This document shows, in pieces, positions 34,904-44,675 of a DNA stretch of 64,000 bases. The notes beneath the pieces were generated by a model. It had not been told where the DNA came from and made no database searches. It saw only the letters and a list, made by a program, of their open reading frames with translations. This stretch comes from Bryopsis sp. KO-2023 (lineage: Eukaryota > Chlorophyta > Ulvophyceae > Bryopsidales > Bryopsidaceae), in assembly GCA_030272585.1 (NCBI GenBank), contig BSYQ01000002.1, forward strand, positions 7,750,001-7,814,000. Reading direction: 5' to 3'. The number at the start of each line of letters is the position of its first letter. Position 1 is the first letter of the stretch. The translations under genes and the position numbers were made by a program.

Positions 34904-35503
34904 TTATGTTTCCTCCGTCATAGGCCATAAAAGTAATTTTTCCAGAGGCATCTCGATTTTTTCCAAAGTATCAGAAACTAACACAGCATAATGTCCATTT
35001 TCTGCGTATTCGATTATCTTGAATATACCCGGCTTTAAATCGTCCACATATTTCCTTTCAGATTTCAAGATTCTAACAAACGATCCCAATCCTGGAAAAG
35101 TGTCCTTATTCCTCTGCAAAAATTTCTTATGTTGTTTCTTTTGCCAATTCCTTAAGTTGGCTTTGCACAAATCTCGAACCTTTCCTAAATCACCTTCCCT
35201 AACGGGTTCACGACATCTGACATCAAACTGTCCCGTCCCACAAAATAAAGGAACAGGTTCATACCCAAAAATAACTTCAAACGGTGAAAGTTGAGTTCCT
35301 GATTGTGGGGTGCAATTAATTATTCTTGAGACTGTATCAACCAACTTAGACCAATCTTTTTCTCCACTCTCAATAGAAAGTATTCCCAACAACTCACGAA
35401 TAATTCCCACCATACGCTCTGTAAGTCCCTGCGACTGAGGGTGATACGGTCTACCTCTCCTAAAAACCGAATTTTGTACTTCGCGTACCACTTTTCGTCT
35501 CAT
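34904..35503 (-). pseudogene. Integrase C-terminal remnant
   Basis: The frame retains HPQSQGLTERMVGIIREL, in which the Glu is the last catalytic residue of the DDE triad, followed by the spacer (INCTPQSGTQLSPFEVIFGY) and a C-terminal region with a basic DNA-binding patch and an SH3-like stretch (DTFPGLGSFVRILK). Both catalytic Asp residues and the zinc-binding domain are gone. The upstream border overlaps the end of the gag frame at about 35510, marking the deletion point. Confidence 0.7.
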
Positions 35504-36050
35504 GTTGGGGAAAAGGTCTGAAATTGAAAAATCTCAATTGAGATCTACCACTCCTGTTTTTACTCACAGATGAAGGCTCTGAAAATTTCCACTCACTTTT
35601 CTTTTTTTCAGTAACATTCAAATGCTCTGAAGAATTTTTCATCTTTCCATCCACATCAAATGGTCGGTAGTTACAAAACGCAGACCCTCTTTCAATTTTC
35701 TGTGAAATTGAAGGTGAAGCTAAGGATCCAGCACTATTTTCAGTACGAATAAACCCTTTCTCCTGTTTTCCCTTGAACACCCCTTTGGGTCCTTGGGTTC
35801 TAATTTTGCGATGATAAGCCCCTTTTCTTCCTTTTTGAATTTTTTCTTTTGGACAATATTTTGCCTCATGACCTGGAGCACGACAGGAATAACAAAGTCG
35901 TTTTTTTCTAGAAGGAATTGTTTCCCCTTCTGTTTGCCGATTCTTATTAGAATCGATCACTTCGTGGCACAAAATTATCAACTTTGCACAGAAGTCGACT
36001 AAATCCATTTCACAGAGTGTTTTTTTCCCCAAAACAATGAAAACTTCCAA
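35460..36050 (-). pseudogene. Gag remnant with CCHC zinc knuckle
   Basis: A 196-codon open frame contains CYSCRAPGHEAKYC, a perfect C-X2-C-X4-H-X4-C knuckle typical of retroelement nucleocapsid, flanked by Lys/Arg-rich sequence. The N-terminal capsid region is missing and the frame runs out of register into the integrase remnant. Confidence 0.7.
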
Positions 36051-36335
36051 TAAAGTTTTTTTTTAATCCGAATCTCTCAAGATAGAGCCGCCACACTCCA
36101 CAGGGAGTTTCGAATTAAGGAAAACCAATCACCACACAGAGTACTCCTCGCGAATAACTTCTACGCGATTCGCGTTACTTGATCGCTCGAACTGTCTGGG
36201 CGATCTCAGCTGCACAGTGCTACGCAGCAGTTCTACCTCCACGCAGGAGAAACACACAGGACACCAGACGTTTGGGAAAACGTCCGCCACACAGGCACAC
36301 ACTCGACAATCGAGCGCTGGCTCCGAAACCAACGA

Positions 36336-36494
36336 TGTTCCAGGAAAAAGAGTTACAAAATCAGACATATGAACACCAACAGCCGTCCAAGTTATAGTTC
36401 CCCGCGATCTCCAAACTCACGAACACAGGAACAAACATCCAGTCAATCGTGCTCTCAGTCTTCCTCGCTGAGAGGAACCTCGTGGAGGTATTCA
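36336..36494 (-). repeat. 5' LTR of the deleted LTR element
   Basis: This is the upstream LTR in the minus orientation, followed (36331 to about 36316) by the primer-binding-site-like TGGTTTCGGAGCCAGC. Confidence 0.7.
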
Positions 36495-36621
36495 GCACCC
36501 ATGATGGCAACGATGGTGCAACCAAGGTCGTCCCCCGGTTGATCCCGGGAAGTCTCGTCAACCGATCAGGATTCGCCCACCATGGGAATTTCGGCATTTC
36601 GATCGTCGATGGGGTAGCTGA

Positions 36622-37326
36622 CTACCTCATTGACATCGCTAATGCCGTATAATTTTTACTTCTTTGCGCTATATCTCTCTCTTGGCCTTCTTCAAAATAT
36701 ACCATTTGTCGATCCTCAAGATGAACTCTCAGGGCTTTGACGGTTGGATATCGATCACTAATATCAAATCTGAAAATTCGCCAACATGCTTCACTTGCAC
36801 CAATTGATCGAAAGTCTTGATATTCTTCAATCTCATCAATTGGACGGCCATTTCTTTCATCCCTTCTCACTTCCACCATCGCTCTATCTTCCCCCTTGTG
36901 TATATATTTATACAAATATTTTGTAGACAATGTCGAAGCACACGCTTCCACATTAATATGTGCATTGAAGCGGAGGCAAAGATATGTATTGTAAGGCACA
37001 ACCCATCGGTTGTCAATATTCCTTCCATTGTGTCTAAGAACACGCCCACCATTTTGTGGAGATCGGCGACAATACGTGGGATATATATTCTCTTCATCCC
37101 AAGTTGTTTCATCGCAATAGGGTTTAGGGTAGTTTTTATCACATTGAGAACTTCCCCCTACGGAGCCGTGAGCTCTCACACATCCAATTCCACACGGCCC
37201 ATGAGTCATACATCGTAACACTATTACCCCCACAAAAATATCCACCCTTTCTGCAGATCCACCGACTGGGAAGCTTTGATTCCAGAGTATTTCCAAATAA
37301 GGGCATTTTACGCCCGCCTGAAGCAC
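36622..37326 (-). pseudogene. Helitron Rep fragment, second family
   Basis: The frame contains CMTHGPCG, RWVVPYNTYLCLRFNAHINVE, the two-tyrosine motif YLYKYIHKG, and DEIEEYQDFRSIGASEACW, which are hallmarks of the C-terminal half of the Rep domain in canonical Helitrons. The HUH part and the helicase are absent. It differs strongly from the OTU-type protein at 14.4-19.8 kb, so it is a separate lineage. A part of its 3' flank (about 37220-37290) recurs imperfectly at 37662-37745. Confidence 0.75.
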
Positions 37327-38350
37327 ATCAGTGATTCCAACTCAGCGTCCTTCTGATCAACCCAATTCCAATCAGCAACTGCCCTCAAGTGAGATCTTTT
37401 TCTCTTCCCTTTTCCAGCCAAAATTTTATCTTTCTTTTTCTCTGTTTCTGTCTCTTTGCTGTGAAAAGTTTTTTTTCCAGCTCTCCCGCCACAGGTATCA
37501 GATGTATAAATAAGATGTGAAAAAAAACAAAATAAATGAAAGTCAGTCTACCGAAAACTCGGAACTCCTCATCCCCGTCAGAGGTAATCTGCAAAATCTG
37601 CCGTCCAACAGATCATTGTATCCACTGGAAACTCCCAAAAAATATCCCAAAGGAAAAAAGATAAAATACCCCCACAAAAAAATCCAATCAACTATCCACC
37701 CTTCACTGCAAATCCACCAACTGGGTACCTTTGATTCCAGAGTGCTTTTTTGGTCTTTTTTTCACCTCTACACGTTAAAGTCTTCTTCGGGAAAGCTGCA
37801 TTGATTTTGCCCAGGAGGTCAGCCTCTTCAGACATCATCTTTTCGGACCACCCGCTGAGTTGAGCGAGGAGTGGCTGCGCTTGCTCGACCATCACACTGC
37901 ATTCAAGGAGATGATCGCTGCCTTAAAAAAAAACAATCAAAGGAAGCCAGTCCTGTGGCAAAACTCTCCATTTTTCTGCAATTTGTATTCTCTATTTTAT
38001 TCTATTTATGGCTCCAACACTCCACAGTTATTTGCATTTTTTTTTTGTGGACCTCGTTTAAACTTACACGCAAGTCTTCTGTCCCTCTTTTAGTCCATGC
38101 GGCCTACAGCGCCTGAGCTGAATGCTCTATCCCATGTGGACGTACTTTAATTTTTCGAAATCAATGAGAAATACAACACCCCTGCAGACTTTCCCAAAAG
38201 AATCGCCTCACTGCATACTCTCGTTAGGTGGCGGTCGCAAATTCGATAGCGATGGCAACCTTGGCCACATGTCCATCATCTGCACCGGCTTGCGCCAGAG
38301 CTTCTGCGATTCCCAACTCGTGTATATCACCGCTTGCGACCAACTGTAGT
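37327..38350 (-). CDS. Exon-like pieces of unassigned minus-strand genes
   Basis: Two stretches look coding. At 38346-38222 a frame after an acceptor-like CACTACAG reads ASGDIHELGIAEALAQAG and ends AIEFATAT and TAA. At about 37920-37785 a frame after AAGGCAG reads VEQAQPLLAQLSGWSEKMMS. They are on one strand but belong to different genes or to a decayed one, since a stop lies between them. No family is recognised. Confidence 0.25.
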
Positions 38351-40034
38351 GGCCCCACCTTGTTTTTAAGTCAATGAGAAAAACAACACCCCTTCTTGAA
38401 CTTGCTCTGAGAGCCGCTAAAAGCCTGGCTTTTCTTTTGGCCGGTTTTGTTCTTATCCCCACTTCTCTTTCGATCTGGAGGTCACACCAAAACTTAACGG
38501 TTTGACCGTGTTCCTCGACGATTTGAAACCCGTCGATCAAAACGCAGTGGGGAGTCGAACCCCGTCATCCCAAAAGATATCACACCTGCGTTTTTTGTTC
38601 GACTCCACTGCGTCAACACGTTCAAACCGTCCATAAAAAGATGGATCACCCCTATCTCCCAGTTCCCGACTTTGTGTTAGCGCGCTTGATGCCTTTCGTT
38701 CGGCGTCAGTCGCCAAGGTGCCATCAAATTGGCCCTGGAAACTCAGACTGGCGCGTGTGTGTAATCGTGATTTGATTAATGGGTCGGATGTAATAGATGG
38801 TCCGCCAGCGACGAAAGCGCTTGCGCATATTTAAATAAGATTCTATCGGAGCCTGCCTCCAACTTGAGTGTCCCTGTATTGTATTTTCTTTCTCCTCAAG
38901 AAAACAACACCCTCAATCGGAAAGGGATTTATACATCATCCCTGTTGGAACGCATGTTTGAAGCGAGAACGGTGTGCAGTCAAGGAGAAATCGATGGTTG
39001 AAAGCTGAGATTGAGTGCAATGGAAAAACCAATTGATTTTCAAATTGAACAGGGGTTAAAAGACCTGGTTTTTTTGGGATGCTCCTCCAATCATCTTACA
39101 GGACGATTTTTCCTCTCAAGAAATGGTTCAGCATTTGAAAACAAAGCAAGAAAACGAAATCGTGTTGAAACATTCCTGAGACTCAGTTTCTCTTCCAAAA
39201 ATCACACTCTCCGCCCCTGCACAAGAACTTCTTGCAGAAGAATCCTCAACTAATATACAGGCGGAAGTGTCCAAACCAGAAAATGGCTCGGGTTTCCTAA
39301 ACGGCAGCTTCCCGTCTTGGATTCCCTGTCCATGGAGCAACTGCAGGTGTGTCAGGTTTTCAAAGAATGTTGAATGCAGCTCTATTGATGATCGGCCAAC
39401 TATCATAAGCCCATGCAAATCAGAACCAAACCAAACCAAACCACCATAATCGATCGGCCCAGATCCATGAACGTCCACAATTTGAATTCCCTTGAAGAAG
39501 GATCATGTTCTGACTCGGTGACCTCAGCAACTGAGAGTGCAACTGAGGAGTTCTGGTGGGAACTGGAAGCTTGGGTTTGACTCCCAAATGGATTTGTACT
39601 TGATCCAGAAACAAAGCCTGAGGGTGTCTTTGTTTCCACAGGGCTTCCACTGGATAAGCTTGTCCCATTGGAAATCGTATTCTTGAGGGCAGGATCTACA
39701 ATGATATCTTCCTTGAAGGAGTTTGCTCCACAACTGTATGTAGAGTTCCTTGCCTGTCCCCCAACAGCCTTCTGTCTATCTCTATTTTTCTGGGAGGGGT
39801 TACTCTGACATGCTTTTTGAGAAGAACCTTCCTGCCTTGATGTGTCAGCAGAGGTCTCGCAGTGGGTTTTTTGCTGCCCTTATAAACGTCTCCAGGGACG
39901 TTCTCCCCCATGTTCAAAAATAGAACCAGAATCCAGTGTTTCTTCGGGGTGTTCAGGGTCACATGTGACCAGCATGTGATCATGTCCCCCAATTTTGAAC
40001 GGGGTGTGTCTCTCCGGCCTCAAAACAGCAGATA
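38351..40034. other. Mostly non-coding with exon-like frames on both strands
   Basis: An inverted repeat (ACGCAGTG...CACTGCGT) at about 38540-38617 includes a T-arm-like GGGG-TTCGACT-CCCC on the minus strand. Near 38753 a TGTGTAATCGTGATTTGATT retroposon tail occurs. Minus strand 39870-39420 is open and Ser/Gln-rich (SSTNPFGSQTQASSSHQNSS); plus strand 39110-39345 reads like an exon with one stop (AQELLAEESSTNIQAEVS). Neither can be assigned. Confidence 0.25.
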
Positions 40035-40250
40035 TTTTTCGTGTCTGTGTGCAACACGCACGCGGGTTGAGTCGGGTTCGATCACCGAAACAATAGACAG
40101 ATTTACAAGTATGCTACAGTCCACTCAGCGAACTCGACGGAATATGCAACTGTTCCCTCGAGGGCCGAGCTCGGCCTGCGACAGACAGCGACAGACGCAG
40201 CCTTGAGGCTGAAGAAGTTCTCGCAGCTCCACAGTCTTAAACAGTTTTTT
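40035..40250 (+). other. Orphan copy of the ankyrin-gene 5' flank
   Basis: Landmarks of the ankyrin upstream region recur in order: GTGCAACACGCACGCGGGTT, GTCGGGTTCGATCACCGAAA, CCACTCAGCGAACTC, TGTTCCCTCGAG, GACAGACGCA, CGCAGCTCCACAGT. Identity is lower than among copies A and B and no ankyrin exon follows. It is a relic of a further duplicate, about 12 kb from copy C. Confidence 0.45.
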
Positions 40251-40751
40251 GTTGGAAGAACTCGTTAGACTTACCGTCCTGCAATACAGTAGTTGGAGAC
40301 ACTCTTGGATGAACACACAATTATCTCTACCAAGAGTGAGGCTTTAAATGAAATTTGTAATCTTAAATTTAATGAACTAATCCTTTTATCTTATACCTCC
40401 CAATTTTATAGGTAAAATCTATCGAATATGTAATAATGAAGAGACTGAAGTAAAAAGAAATATTTAGTAATGAAGAGACTGAACTGAATGTGCTCTCTTA
40501 TTTCACAATAACTTGAAATATATACAAACAAGTCAAACGGACACAATACATTTGATAAGAGCTTCCCTTGTCGCCGTTGCCGAGTTGTTGTCGGCTTTCC
40601 GACTTGCGCACAACTCTAGTCAGAAGATGCTCAAATAAATCTCAGAAGAGCGCCCCCCATTGGAAGTGCACCTCCTGATTAATAAACACATGGTATACAA
40701 CAAAATTGTATCAAAAACGACAACGCTCACAGCCCCTTAGAAAAATCCCAT

Positions 40752-40986
40752 TGAAACGAACCCGAGGGTCCCTCGGAAAAACGCCGGTCGACACTTTTGA
40801 GGTGACTTGAAAGAGTGATTACAAAGAGAGTTAAGGGCCGTTTTATAACGTGGCCTAGAGTGCTCCGCCGACAAGGTGAATAACCTTGGGCGGTGTGGTC
40901 GAGGGTTCGATTCCCTCGGAGCACGTGTGTGTGTGTTTGAGTGTTTTTAACCCCTAACGCTAGAGGGGGTAAGAGGAAGCGTTTCA
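40752..40986 (-). repeat. 3' LTR of the chromovirus
   Basis: It is 235 bp with TGAAACG/CGTTTCA ends. On its inner side (40987-41000, read on the minus strand) is a G-rich purine tract suited to priming plus-strand synthesis. Confidence 0.95.
40860..40924 (+). other. tRNA-like fold within the 3' LTR (antisense to the element)
   Basis: GTGCTCC (40860-40866) pairs perfectly with GGAGCAC (40918-40924). GAGGG-TTCGATT-CCCTC forms a canonical T arm. CAAGG-TGAATAA-CCTTG forms a 5-bp stem with a 7-nt loop in the anticodon-arm place. A D arm is missing and the total is 65 nt. The B-box sequence GGTTCGATTCC is intact. It may be a captured tRNA remnant with a Pol III element or a structural mimic. Confidence 0.6.
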
Positions 40987-41142
40987 CTCCTCCCCCCTTA
41001 CAAGATCTAGACCCATAGATCCTTTCCACTAAGAACGAGTATGACCCGGTAGGGTAACTAGGTAGAGGACACCATCCCTTCATCTAACCTCTCCATCCCT
41101 ACTTCCCGATAAACGTGATCAACTTCCGTTCTAGAAAAAGAT

Positions 41143-44100
41143 TTATCTTTCCCAATATTCTTGTACCCTTTCGGGAGCGTTAGCCACATTCCTTTTATAC
41201 TCCCACGTAGCCTCATGGGCCGGATAGCCTTTCCACAAAATCAAATATTCAAGTTTCTTTCCTTTTCCCCGGTGACGTAAAACTCTTTCCACTTCGAATT
41301 CTAATTCTCCTTCTATCTCTATTGCCTCCGGTGGCGTGATATCCCGAATAAAATCCATGGAGCGATTAAACGTTTTCAATTTGTCAATGTGAAAAACATT
41401 ATGAATTCTCCAAGTGTCCGGTAAATCAAGTTTATAAGCCACGTCGCTCACCACCTTAGCGATTTTGAAGGGTCCAAGAAATCGTCGTCGAAGCTTTGTC
41501 GGTAAGGTCTTCTTGAATGCAAAGCTTAGATCCTTGGCGTTAAGACATACTTCATCTCCCACTTGATAGGTTTCGTGACGCCGTTGACGATTCGCTACTC
41601 GTTGCATCCGTTCTTGCGCCTTAGCGTAATTCTCTTTCGCATCGCGTAGCTCCTTGTGCATCCGTTCAAACATCGCTTGGGCATCTTCGTTCTTCGTCTT
41701 GTCTTGTGTGGAGACTCCGGTGAGGAGTGCGTCCGGGACAAAACCTTTTTGTCCATAAGCTAAGTGAAAAGGTGAGTACCCCGTGGTACTATTCACCGTG
41801 TTATTAATCGCAAATTCCGCGATTCCCAAGTAGTCTATCCATTCTTCCGGCTTCACTTCTACGTACGGCCGCAAGTAGTTCTCGATTGTTTTGTTCACCA
41901 CTTCCGTTTGTCCATCCGTTTGGGGATGGAAGGAGGTACTTGCTTTGTGTTCCACGCCCACCTTTGCACACAAATGCTTCCAAAAAGAGCTCATGAAGCG
42001 AGGATCACGATCCGAGATTATTACCTCCGGCATTCCGAAAGAACGAAACACCGTATCGAAGAGAATGGTTGCGTATTTCTTCGCATCCACCGCCTTGGAA
42101 CATGGAGCTAACTTCACCATCTTCGTAAGGCGGTCCACAAAAACCGCGATGGCGGAGTAGCCCTTGCTTTCCGGTAGGTCGGTAATCAAGTCGGTTGTCA
42201 CGTGTTGGAACTTCCTCTCCGGGATAGGTAAAGGATTTAATAATCCTTTCTTCCGTTGAGTGTCCGGCTTGATGGTTTGGCACATAGGACATGTTCTCAC
42301 ATAGTCGGCCACCGAACTCCGCATTCCTTTCCACCAATAATGACGGGAAATCATCTCAAGTGTTTTTGCTTGACCCGCATGCCCCGCATGTGGTAAGTCA
42401 TGATTGTGCTCCAAGACTTGTCTTCTCTTTTCCTTTGGAACCACAATCCGCCACTCGTCGTTCTCTATTTTGTTCTCTATTTCCAGCTTAGTCAAGTCAT
42501 GTAAAGGACTTGCAATTCTAGCAAAACCCGGTATAAATTTCCTATAATACCCCACTAAGCCAAGAAAAGACCGGACTTCCGTCACACTAGTGAGTGGTTT
42601 CCATGCGTTCACCGCTTTTACCTTAGATTCCATTGGACTAATCCCTTGTTCACCCACAACATAACCTACGTATTCCGTTGACGAAACCCCTATCGAACAC
42701 TTACTAGCTTTCGCAAAAAGTTTGTAGTCCCGTAACCTTTTTAAGACTAGTTCTAAGTGCCGATAATGTTCCTCTATTGAGCGAGAGTATATCAAGATAT
42801 CATCTAAGAAAATAACCACGAAATCATCTAGGTAGTCCCCAAAAATATCTTGCATCATGGACATGAATTGGGCCGGAGCGTTAGTGCATCCAAAAGGGAG
42901 CACTAAAAACTCAAAAAGCCCGTACCTCGACTTAAACGCCGTCTTTTCTATATCTTCTTCTTTTACCGGCATTTGCCAATAACCGGATCGCAAATCTATT
43001 TTACTAAAAACCCGTGCTTTTCCTACCCTATCAATCAATTCTTCGGGCAAAGGAAGGGGATAAACGTTTTTCTTTGTGATTTTATTAAGCCACCTATAAT
43101 CTATACACATTCGAAGGCCCCCATCCTTCTTTGGAACGAATAAAATAGGAGCCCCGAATGGGCTTTCACTAGGCCTAATGAAACCATGTTCTAGCAAATA
43201 GTCGATTTGAGTTCTTACTTCCTCTAACTCGGCCGGACTCAAACGGTAAAGAGGCCGATTAGGCGGTTCTTGGTTTGGTTCTAACTCAATCGAAAATTCA
43301 TGGCCTAACCGCTTAGGGGGTAAACCCTTCGGTAAATCCGTGCAAAACGTTTCCCTATGAGTTTTTAATATTTCCTTGATTTTCTCGTCTTCAACCTTAG
43401 AAAGTAATTTTTCTAGATCCTCTTGATTCTTTTTCTCTTGATCTACTTCTCCCTCTTTTTCTTTTTCTTTTTCTTTTTCTTTTTCTTTTTCTTCCCGGTC
43501 TCTAACCACCACGACAAAGCTATTTTTCTGAATTTTCTTATTTTTCTTGTCCACACTATTAATAATACTAGCCGCCGAACTTGCGGATAGAAATTCTGGT
43601 TTTTCCCTTTGAGTTGATGGTTTATTTGTTGGTAACGAAATCCGTTTCCCTCGATAAAGTATCCTAAGCTCATTTGCATCAAAATCAATCTCCGGATTCC
43701 ATTCCACTAACCATGGTAATCCTAAAATCAGTGGGTGTAATAATGTCGGAAAAACAAGTGCCGTAACAAGAAAAGAACCTTGCCCGCACTTCATCCGAAA
43801 ATAAACTTTCCCTAAAATCTTTGTTTCATTCTTATCCGCTACTTTCACCATTTCTGTATGCGGATGTATAATCAAACCCATTTGTTCCGCTAATGTCTTA
43901 TCAATAAAATTTGCGGTAGCCCCGGAATCCACCAAAGCTAATTGTTTTATTCCATTCACTTTTATTTTTAATTTGATTCCAGAAAAATCTGTTTGCGGGT
44001 TTGTTGCACCTGAGGTTTCATCCTCCTTAGAGTCCACTTCAGTTTGCACACCCTTCTCCATCTCCAGTTTCAGCTCCTCCTTAGCTTGCTCTTGAGGGAC

Positions 44101-44643
44101 TGGATTTTCTGACTTCTGTTTACTCCTTTCCTCCACCATCACATCCTTGAGGACTTGCTCCTTTTTCTTCTCTGATTGCTGCTGCTCATCCACAGCCACC
44201 TGCTCCATTTGCTGCTGCTGAGTTGACTTATCTGTCAGCTGCTCCTTGATCTCCAGCACTTCGATTTCTGCAGGGTTCGACCCTTCGACCCCCACGTCCT
44301 TAATCCTTGTCTGCTCGATCCTCTGATATTCCACCGTCGTCTTTGATAACTTCGATACAGGTCGAAGTCCATATTTCTGTAAAATTTTAATTTCTCCCCT
44401 GTGCACAGATTTTCTGGGATGATCATTCCCCAGACTCTCATTTTTCGTTTTCTTTTCGCCAGCAGTCCCCAGTTCCTGTTTTTGCAGCTGTTTTCGACTT
44501 TCTTTTTCGTTTTCATTTTCGACCTTTTCGTCGTCCTTCGTCGTCCCACGACGCACCTGCAGCAGTCGAGTACCAAAACGGTTTCGAACTGCAGCAATTT
44601 CGATTGGCTTCCCCAGGCCCCAAAGCTCCACCATTCTTCTCAC
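41143..44643 (-). CDS. pol: Chromovirus Pol (protease, RT, integrase, chromodomain; no RNase H)
   Basis: The frame is open from upstream of the gag stop; the listed start is a GTG, and translation probably begins by -1 frameshifting from gag. Domains in order: an acidic/Gln-rich linker; retropepsin with LVDSGATANFID (about residue 240); a KE-repeat tract; RT with YPLPLPEELID, FSKIDLRSGYWQ and the catalytic FLDDILIYS (about 615); then, about 20 residues after the RT connection (YYRKFIPGFARIASPLHDL), the integrase HHCC finger (about 735-785), the D-D-E core (TTDLITDLP, ISDRDPRF, DGQTEVVNK) and a C-terminal chromodomain (YLILWKGYPAHEATWE). In Ty3/gypsy elements a long RNase H region belongs between RT and integrase; it is absent without breaking the frame. 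The chromodomain steers insertion to modified chromatin. Confidence 0.93.
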   Translation of the reverse strand: MRRMVELWGLGKPIEIAAVRNRFGTRLLQVRRGTTKDDEKVENENEKESRKQLQKQELGTAGEKKTKNESLGNDHPRKSVHRGEIKILQKYGLRPVSKLSKTTVEYQRIEQTRIKDVGVEGSNPAEIEVLEIKEQLTDKSTQQQQMEQVAVDEQQQSEKKKEQVLKDVMVEERSKQKSENPVPQEQAKEELKLEMEKGVQTEVDSKEDETSGATNPQTDFSGIKLKIKVNGIKQLALVDSGATANFIDKTLAEQMGLIIHPHTEMVKVADKNETKILGKVYFRMKCGQGSFLVTALVFPTLLHPLILGLPWLVEWNPEIDFDANELRILYRGKRISLPTNKPSTQREKPEFLSASSAASIINSVDKKNKKIQKNSFVVVVRDREEKEKEKEKEKEKEGEVDQEKKNQEDLEKLLSKVEDEKIKEILKTHRETFCTDLPKGLPPKRLGHEFSIELEPNQEPPNRPLYRLSPAELEEVRTQIDYLLEHGFIRPSESPFGAPILFVPKKDGGLRMCIDYRWLNKITKKNVYPLPLPEELIDRVGKARVFSKIDLRSGYWQMPVKEEDIEKTAFKSRYGLFEFLVLPFGCTNAPAQFMSMMQDIFGDYLDDFVVIFLDDILIYSRSIEEHYRHLELVLKRLRDYKLFAKASKCSIGVSSTEYVGYVVGEQGISPMESKVKAVNAWKPLTSVTEVRSFLGLVGYYRKFIPGFARIASPLHDLTKLEIENKIENDEWRIVVPKEKRRQVLEHNHDLPHAGHAGQAKTLEMISRHYWWKGMRSSVADYVRTCPMCQTIKPDTQRKKGLLNPLPIPERKFQHVTTDLITDLPESKGYSAIAVFVDRLTKMVKLAPCSKAVDAKKYATILFDTVFRSFGMPEVIISDRDPRFMSSFWKHLCAKVGVEHKASTSFHPQTDGQTEVVNKTIENYLRPYVEVKPEEWIDYLGIAEFAINNTVNSTTGYSPFHLAYGQKGFVPDALLTGVSTQDKTKNEDAQAMFERMHKELRDAKENYAKAQERMQRVANRQRRHETYQVGDEVCLNAKDLSFAFKKTLPTKLRRRFLGPFKIAKVVSDVAYKLDLPDTWRIHNVFHIDKLKTFNRSMDFIRDITPPEAIEIEGELEFEVERVLRHRGKGKKLEYLILWKGYPAHEATWEYKRNVANAPERVQEYWER
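43448..43493. repeat. CTTTTT hexamer run coding for Lys-Glu repeats in pol
   Basis: A (CTTTTT)n tract on the plus strand encodes a KEKEKE stretch between protease and RT on the minus strand. As a hexamer run it can change length without breaking the frame, and it marks a flexible linker. Confidence 0.8.
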
Positions 44644-44675
44644 GCGAGTTCGAACTGAGGAATTGTTCGACTCGC

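Larger units (their letters stand above)
34432..36494 (-). mobile_element. Internally deleted LTR retroelement (2.06 kb)
   Basis: Two 159-bp direct repeats (34432-34590, 36336-36494) start TGTTCCAGG and end GTATTCA, giving TG...CA ends. In minus orientation the right copy is followed by TGGTTTCGGAGC (36331 downwards), a primer-binding site of the same type as in the chromovirus at 46594. Between the LTRs remain a gag zinc knuckle and the end of an integrase; protease, RT, RNase H and most of the integrase core are missing. No matching target duplication is seen (CACGA and GCACC), so the element may be rearranged. Confidence 0.65.

Noticed and set aside
38540-38617. tRNA-like inverted repeat with GGGG-TTCGACT-CCCC
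   Set aside because: The acceptor-like ends pair, but the part between them does not form D or anticodon arms. It may be a chance or SINE-derived palindrome.
42005-42337. Minus-strand and plus-strand frames inside pol in other registers
   Set aside because: They are shadows of the integrase coding sequence.
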